Source: an uncultured Prevotella sp.
GTDB lineage: Bacteria > Bacteroidota > Bacteroidia > Bacteroidales > Bacteroidaceae
Length of the DNA stretch: 15,749 bases
NCBI GenBank assembly: GCA_900772835.1
Contig: CAAGSA010000103.1
Location: forward strand, 1 to 15,749
Direction of reading: 5' to 3'
Both the position numbers and the translations under genes were made by a program. Positions within the stretch are counted from its first letter, which is position 1; every line of letters begins with the position of its first letter. The notes beneath the pieces are model-generated. The model was not told where the DNA came from and ran no database searches. It saw only the letters and a program-made list of their open reading frames with translations. Positions 11,793 through 15,749 of the stretch are shown here, piece after piece.

Positions 11793-14700
11793 TTATCTGA
11801 TAACCACCTTAGCCTTCTGCTTGTTGCCCTCGGCGTCGGTAGCAACCACGATGAACACGCCCTTGCCCATCTGTGCTGTAGCCACGGTTGAACCCTTGGC
11901 ATTGGCCACGTTGCTTCCGTTGATTGCATATACGCTGATGCTTGTAGCACCCTCTGCGCGTATTGCTCCGTTGCCCGGTATGATGTTCATTCTCACCTTG
12001 TCGCTTGCAGCGGCTGCGATTGACGACGTTGCGTCCACGCTCACCTTGCAGGTCACGGTCATTGAGCCGGAAGTGATGTTGATGTCTGCCTCGCCGCCAG
12101 CCTTCGACTTGAGCTTGATTGTGGTCTTGCCCTCGCTGTCCTTGCTTGTCGATGCCACTTCCACCACGCTGGTGTTGGAAGAAGTCACCGTCACGTCGGT
12201 ATTGTCCGAACCGTAAACCTCAACAGAGAGTTCTGCCGTGTCGTCCACGTCCATTACCAGACTGTTGTCTGAGAGCACCACAGCCTTCGTCTCGTTCTCG
12301 AAGAAGAGAACCGGAAATGTTTCGCCGCTCTCCTTCCAGGGTTTCTCGGCTGTTGTACCGAATCCGAATCCTATCTGTGCGAGTGCATCCTTGTTGATGT
12401 CGCTCTCGTTGGCGTCGTAGCCCTCCACGCTTGTCTCGTCGGAAGAAACCACTGTCGCTCCCTTCACGGTAGTCGTGTTCACGGCCCAGTTGTTGGCGAG
12501 TCGCTGTTCTTTCTGCGGTGTTTCGCCTTCCTCGTAGTATTCGTCGGCGATGGTGCGTCCCACGATGCGGTGAACTGTGTTGTCCTCTGTCTCTTCGCCG
12601 TATCCGTAGTCGTCGCCGTCAGCGCTTTCCTCCACGTTGATTTCACCCTTCACGATGTTGTTCTTGACGAGTGCCGCAGTGCTTCCGCTCCAGTCCGGCT
12701 CAAGACTGCCCACGATTCCGGCTGCCGAGTATTTTCTCCATCCGCTCATGGTTGCAGTCACCTTGCCGTCGAACAGACAGGTCTCCGTAACTGTAGAACC
12801 ATTGCTTCCGATGATACCGCCGATCACGTTCTCTGCCTTGAACTCTCCGTTCGCACGTGAGTTCTTCACCGTAGACTGCATTGCTGCGCCCACGATACCG
12901 CCCACGCTGTTCGCTGCGTTTATCTTCACGTTGTTTGCAGCAGCAGCCTCGATTACGGTGCTTGTGCGGATGTCGCCTGCTATAGAGCCCACGCTCGAAG
13001 CGTTCGGTGCGTCGATTTCAGCGTTGTTCACCGAAACTTCCGATACTGTTGTCTCGAGCGAGCCCTGTCCGATTACGCCACCGATTGTAGCACCTGCCTC
13101 GCCCTTGATTTCAGCTCCGAACACGTGTACGTTCTTCACTGCGCCCTTTATCGAGCTTGCAGCCACTACGCCCACTGTTGAGTTGTTGTCGGTCAGCTCG
13201 ATGCTCGGGTTCACGAACACGAGGTTTTTCACCTCTGCGTTGTTTGCAAGGTCGCCGAAGAGACCCACGCTCGCCTTGTCTGTTGCCAGATGCAGGTTGC
13301 TGATATTGTGGTTGTCACCATCGAACTTGCCACCGAAGTTTGCAATCGGTACCCATGTGCTGCTGGTCTTTGCAAAGTTGTCCATATCGATGTCGTTGGC
13401 AAGCTTGTAGCTTGCGTTCGGCTCGTTCTTCATAAACATGAGGTCGCCTGCCGAAGCCACAAGATACGGGTTGGCGGCTGTTCCGTCGCCGCCCTTCTCG
13501 AACTTGGTGAGCGGCAGCTTGTAGAATTCAAACTTGTAGTTGCTGTTGTTGTCGTTGCTGTAGGCTACGTACATCTCGTTTGCATCGTTCGAAGCCGGGA
13601 AGCATCCCATGGATGATATTCTGCCCTTCTCGTTGTTTGCGAACTTGTGCAGGATGTTGCCATCCTCGTCGCCCACCATATACACGTTGTCAATCTTGCT
13701 GCTTCCCTCTTCCTTCACCTTTGCCTGGAAGAAGAACTCCATCTTGTCGTTGGTGTTGAAGAGATACGGGTTAATGTATGTGTCGGAGAGTGTGAGCGCG
13801 AAGTTCTCAGCCTGCGGTCCGAGATTAAAGCGCGTGTAGTGGTCCACTTCGAGGTCCGGATTCAGCCATGCCACCTTTGCTATCACGTTGCCTTCGGCAT
13901 CCACGTCGCCCTGGCTTATCTTCATCAGGTATTTGTAGCCGTCGGCATTGCCGTAGCGGTTGAACACGGTGCTGATGAGGTTGCCGTCGATGAATGCCGG
14001 CATATCCTTGTATTCGGTGAACGTAGGCAGGTTCACGATTCTGATCTGCTGCTGCGACTCATCGTCGTCCACATACTGCATGAATGCCATCTGCTCTTCC
14101 TGTCCGTTGATGCTGTTCAGCTTGAACCACGTCTTGTACACGCCTGTACAGATGTCGCCGATTTTCTTTCCCTCGTGGTCGTATGCCACGAACGAATAGC
14201 GGAAGTCGTCCACCTTTGTCGTCATATCGTAGTATGTGAGCACGTACGACAGCTTTCCGTCGTTCGTGAACAAATTCTTCGACACGCTCCAGTTGGCGAA
14301 GTTTCCTATCTGCGCCATGCGGTATTCGGTGTCTTCTGCCGGCGGCATCGGTATGTTGATGTCGTCCACCAGGTTATAGTACTTGTCGTATGTCTTAATT
14401 ATCACGCTGTTGTCCTTCACCGGCTTTGAGAATCCGGTCTCGGGGTCTATCTCGCTTGTAGAGAAGATTTTCGAGTAGTGCGAGAGCACGTAGTATGGCT
14501 CGCCGTCGATGTTGTATATGGTCACGGGCACTCCGTCGTTGCCGTAGTATGTCAGGTCTTCATCCACGAGGAATGATTTCTCGAGCGACGGCTCCGAGCT
14601 TCCGTATGATGCTGGCTTGTAGATGTCGATGTGGTCCATCGTGGTCATGTACGGCGAACCGTCTTCGTATGTCTTGCCGTCCACTGCTTCGAACTTTGCG

Positions 14701-15350
14701 TTCGTCAGCACGAAGCGCTGGTATTTCGTCCAGGCGTTCTTCACAATGTTGAGGAACACGCCCGCTCCCTCGAATTCGGTAGCCTTTGTTCCGTCGAGGT
14801 GGTACACGTAGGTATAGTATTTTCCCTGATAGTTGTTCTCGGCGTTGCCCACCTGATGCAGCTCCACGAGCAGCTCCTGGTTCTTGTCGTCGAGGTCGAA
14901 GAATTTCTTGGTTATTGTGCCGTATGGGGTGATGGCATTCACCATCATATCGTCGGGAATATTGATGTCGATTACTCCTGCCGACTCATGCTTGTTGTTG
15001 AAAACCTCAATTTTTGCATTTGAGATTGCAGCTCCGTAGCTGTCGTCCCTGTAGTTGGTCTTCATCGTGTAGTACCACACGTTGCCCTCGTCGTCGCTGA
15101 GGAAATTCACGAGCTCTCCCTCCATCTGCGCGATAGGGGTTCCTGCGGCTGCTCTTTCGAGCCCGCTCGTAGCGTTCTTGAATCCCACTACGTTTGCCCT
15201 TGGCGCGGTGCGTTTTTTTGCCTTCAGGCTGTTGATCAATTCGCTTGCAGCCTTATTTCCCGGTGCCGAGATTCTTTCTGCATTCGCTGTTGAGCACAAC
15301 AGTGTACCTGCTATCATGAGCGGCACGCTGTAAAGAATTACATTCTTCAT
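11793..15350 (-). CDS. Large secreted protein with GLUG-like repeats, Ig-like domain and T9SS type A sorting domain
   Basis: Residues are numbered from an alternative ATG at 15356 (1187 aa). I prefer the ATG at 15350, which gives MKNVILYSVPLM. A signal peptide ends about residue 26 (STANA), with no lipobox. Residues 77-615 are a beta-rich region with repeated short strands and aromatic turns that I do not recognise; a propeller-like fold is a guess. Residues 622-960 hold GLUG-like repeats (VGLFGDL, IGGVIGQ, VGGIVGA, IGGIIGS, AAGIVGS), which suggest a beta-helix. Residues 1025-1107 resemble a bacterial Ig-like (BIG2) domain. Residues 1110-1187 are a type A sorting domain with SVYAINGSNV, GKGVFIVVATD and terminal KAKVVIR, so the protein is probably exported by type IX secretion and anchored or released at the surface. 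Acidic composition and no catalytic motif suggest an adhesin or structural role; the function is unknown. Confidence 0.85.
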   Translation of the reverse strand: MKNVILYSVPLMIAGTLLCSTANAERISAPGNKAASELINSLKAKKRTAPRANVVGFKNATSGLERAAAGTPIAQMEGELVNFLSDDEGNVWYYTMKTNYRDDSYGAAISNAKIEVFNNKHESAGVIDINIPDDMMVNAITPYGTITKKFFDLDDKNQELLVELHQVGNAENNYQGKYYTYVYHLDGTKATEFEGAGVFLNIVKNAWTKYQRFVLTNAKFEAVDGKTYEDGSPYMTTMDHIDIYKPASYGSSEPSLEKSFLVDEDLTYYGNDGVPVTIYNIDGEPYYVLSHYSKIFSTSEIDPETGFSKPVKDNSVIIKTYDKYYNLVDDINIPMPPAEDTEYRMAQIGNFANWSVSKNLFTNDGKLSYVLTYYDMTTKVDDFRYSFVAYDHEGKKIGDICTGVYKTWFKLNSINGQEEQMAFMQYVDDDESQQQIRIVNLPTFTEYKDMPAFIDGNLISTVFNRYGNADGYKYLMKISQGDVDAEGNVIAKVAWLNPDLEVDHYTRFNLGPQAENFALTLSDTYINPYLFNTNDKMEFFFQAKVKEEGSSKIDNVYMVGDEDGNILHKFANNEKGRISSMGCFPASNDANEMYVAYSNDNNSNYKFEFYKLPLTKFEKGGDGTAANPYLVASAGDLMFMKNEPNASYKLANDIDMDNFAKTSSTWVPIANFGGKFDGDNHNISNLHLATDKASVGLFGDLANNAEVKNLVFVNPSIELTDNNSTVGVVAASSIKGAVKNVHVFGAEIKGEAGATIGGVIGQGSLETTVSEVSVNNAEIDAPNASSVGSIAGDIRTSTVIEAAAANNVKINAANSVGGIVGAAMQSTVKNSRANGEFKAENVIGGIIGSNGSTVTETCLFDGKVTATMSGWRKYSAAGIVGSLEPDWSGSTAALVKNNIVKGEINVEESADGDDYGYGEETEDNTVHRIVGRTIADEYYEEGETPQKEQRLANNWAVNTTTVKGATVVSSDETSVEGYDANESDINKDALAQIGFGFGTTAEKPWKESGETFPVLFFENETKAVVLSDNSLVMDVDDTAELSVEVYGSDNTDVTVTSSNTSVVEVASTSKDSEGKTTIKLKSKAGGEADINITSGSMTVTCKVSVDATSSIAAAASDKVRMNIIPGNGAIRAEGATSISVYAINGSNVANAKGSTVATAQMGKGVFIVVATDAEGNKQKAKVVIR

Positions 15351-15436
15351 TGGCATTGTTTTTTAAAATTGTGATAATATAATTTAATATTTACGTTAAG
15401 AATAGCCAGTCTATATAGGGCAACGGTGTGTACCAT
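15347..15436 (-). CDS. possible 29-codon upstream reading frame in the leader
   Basis: An ATG at 15436-15434, preceded by TTTAGGAG with a two-base gap, opens a frame encoding MVHTVALYRLAILNV and 14 further residues. It ends at TGA 15349-15347, which overlaps the ATG at 15350 as ATGA, the arrangement seen in translational coupling. The peptide matches nothing I know, and a frame of this length can occur by chance. Confidence 0.25.
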   Translation of the reverse strand: MVHTVALYRLAILNVNIKLYYHNFKKQCQ

Positions 15437-15439
15437 TGC
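15420..15439 (-). promoter_or_regulatory. leader hairpin upstream of the secreted-protein gene
   Basis: On the minus transcript GCAATGGT pairs with ACCGTTGC over eight positions, including one U-G, around a four-base loop. It encloses the ATG of the short upstream frame and lies about 40 nt from the predicted transcription start. Confidence 0.4.
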
Positions 15440-15483
15440 TCCTAAAGTGTATTTTTACGACTATTAATTGTCTTTTTCATTTG

Positions 15484-15514
15484 CAAATATATTGCATTTT
15501 GTTTATCGTGCAAT
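15484..15514 (-). promoter_or_regulatory. promoter of the large secreted-protein gene
   Basis: On the minus strand ATTG (15514-15511), 19 bp, then TATATTTG (15491-15484) match the Bacteroidetes consensus. Transcription would start near 15479, giving a leader of about 128 nt to the ATG at 15350. Confidence 0.55.
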
Positions 15515-15539
15515 GAAATATCGTGACATTAATATTCGT

Positions 15540-15749
15540 TAACACTGTAAAATTACTGTTGCGATATTAATATGCGAAAAAGCGGATGATTCCTACCTTA
15601 TTATATGGGATGAAAACGGAGGGACAGACTGCGATTTTTCTGCAAAGAGAAAGGGGCGTACTCTTGGATTCATATCAAAGACCGCAGATTTCACATCATT
15701 GTGCACGTAGAGCTCTCCAATCTAACACGTCGTTTTTAAAAGTGTTTCC
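15540..15749. other. right-edge region without a recognisable gene
   Basis: Beyond the secreted-protein promoter I see no convincing gene or RNA. A 46-codon frame opens at 15610 on the plus strand and runs off the edge, but it resembles no family and has no promoter match. A 10-bp palindrome, ATATTAATAT, is at 15564-15573, and a related ATTAATAT occurs at 15529-15536. Confidence 0.5.

Noticed and set aside
13647..14429. Plus-strand 260-codon frame opposite the large secreted-protein gene
   Set aside because: Antisense shadow with Val/His/Arg-biased composition; the minus-strand gene has a signal peptide and sorting domain in one continuous frame.
15610..15749. Plus-strand frame open to the right edge, a possible truncated gene
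   Set aside because: 46 codons without recognisable motif, promoter or ribosome binding site; kept only as a note on the region.

Overview
The window reads as a chromosomal segment of a Bacteroidales bacterium, most likely a Prevotella-type genome. Four observations support this. Several promoters match the Bacteroidetes sigma factor consensus (TTTG or TTG, about 20 bp, then TAnnTTTG). Shine-Dalgarno sequences are nearly absent. A large exported protein carries a type IX secretion C-terminal sorting domain. The left edge holds a DUF1896 gene, a family typical of Bacteroidetes conjugative elements. The species assignment is inference; no rRNA or tRNA gene is present to settle it.

Layout, left to right. 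(1) 1-190, minus: 5' part of a DUF1896-type gene running off the edge, probably the border of a mobile-element region. (2) 312-3406, minus: a comEC-like DNA-uptake channel gene downstream of a cstA-family transporter gene, 53 bp apart and probably co-transcribed. (3) 3566-4303, minus: an FMN nitroreductase. (4) 4304-4821: a 518-bp non-coding block with a strong hairpin, two opposed promoters and several short palindromes. (5) 4822-5472, plus: a hemolysin III/PAQR-family membrane protein. (6) 5669-8181, minus: cysS downstream of a YitT-family membrane protein gene, with a structured 128-nt spacer between them. (7) 8413-10231, plus: a Y-family translesion DNA polymerase followed by a small YolD-like protein, a pair best known from Firmicutes. 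(8) 10318-10692, plus: a fluoride channel (crcB/fluC). (9) 10682-11590, minus: a WYL-domain transcription regulator, overlapping crcB tail to tail by 11 bp. (10) 11793-15350, minus: a secreted protein of about 1185 residues with GLUG-like repeats, a bacterial Ig-like domain and a T9SS type A sorting signal, plus a leader of about 125 nt. (11) 15540-15749: no convincing gene.

Most genes are individually promoted housekeeping or accessory functions, so the window is not one pathway. The clearest functional unit is the polymerase and small-protein pair. The clearest unexplained signals are an orphan minus-strand promoter-to-terminator unit (about 4394-4535), the long inverted repeat between yitT and cysS, and the leader of the large surface protein. 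I found no CRISPR array, insertion sequence, transposase, tRNA or rRNA.
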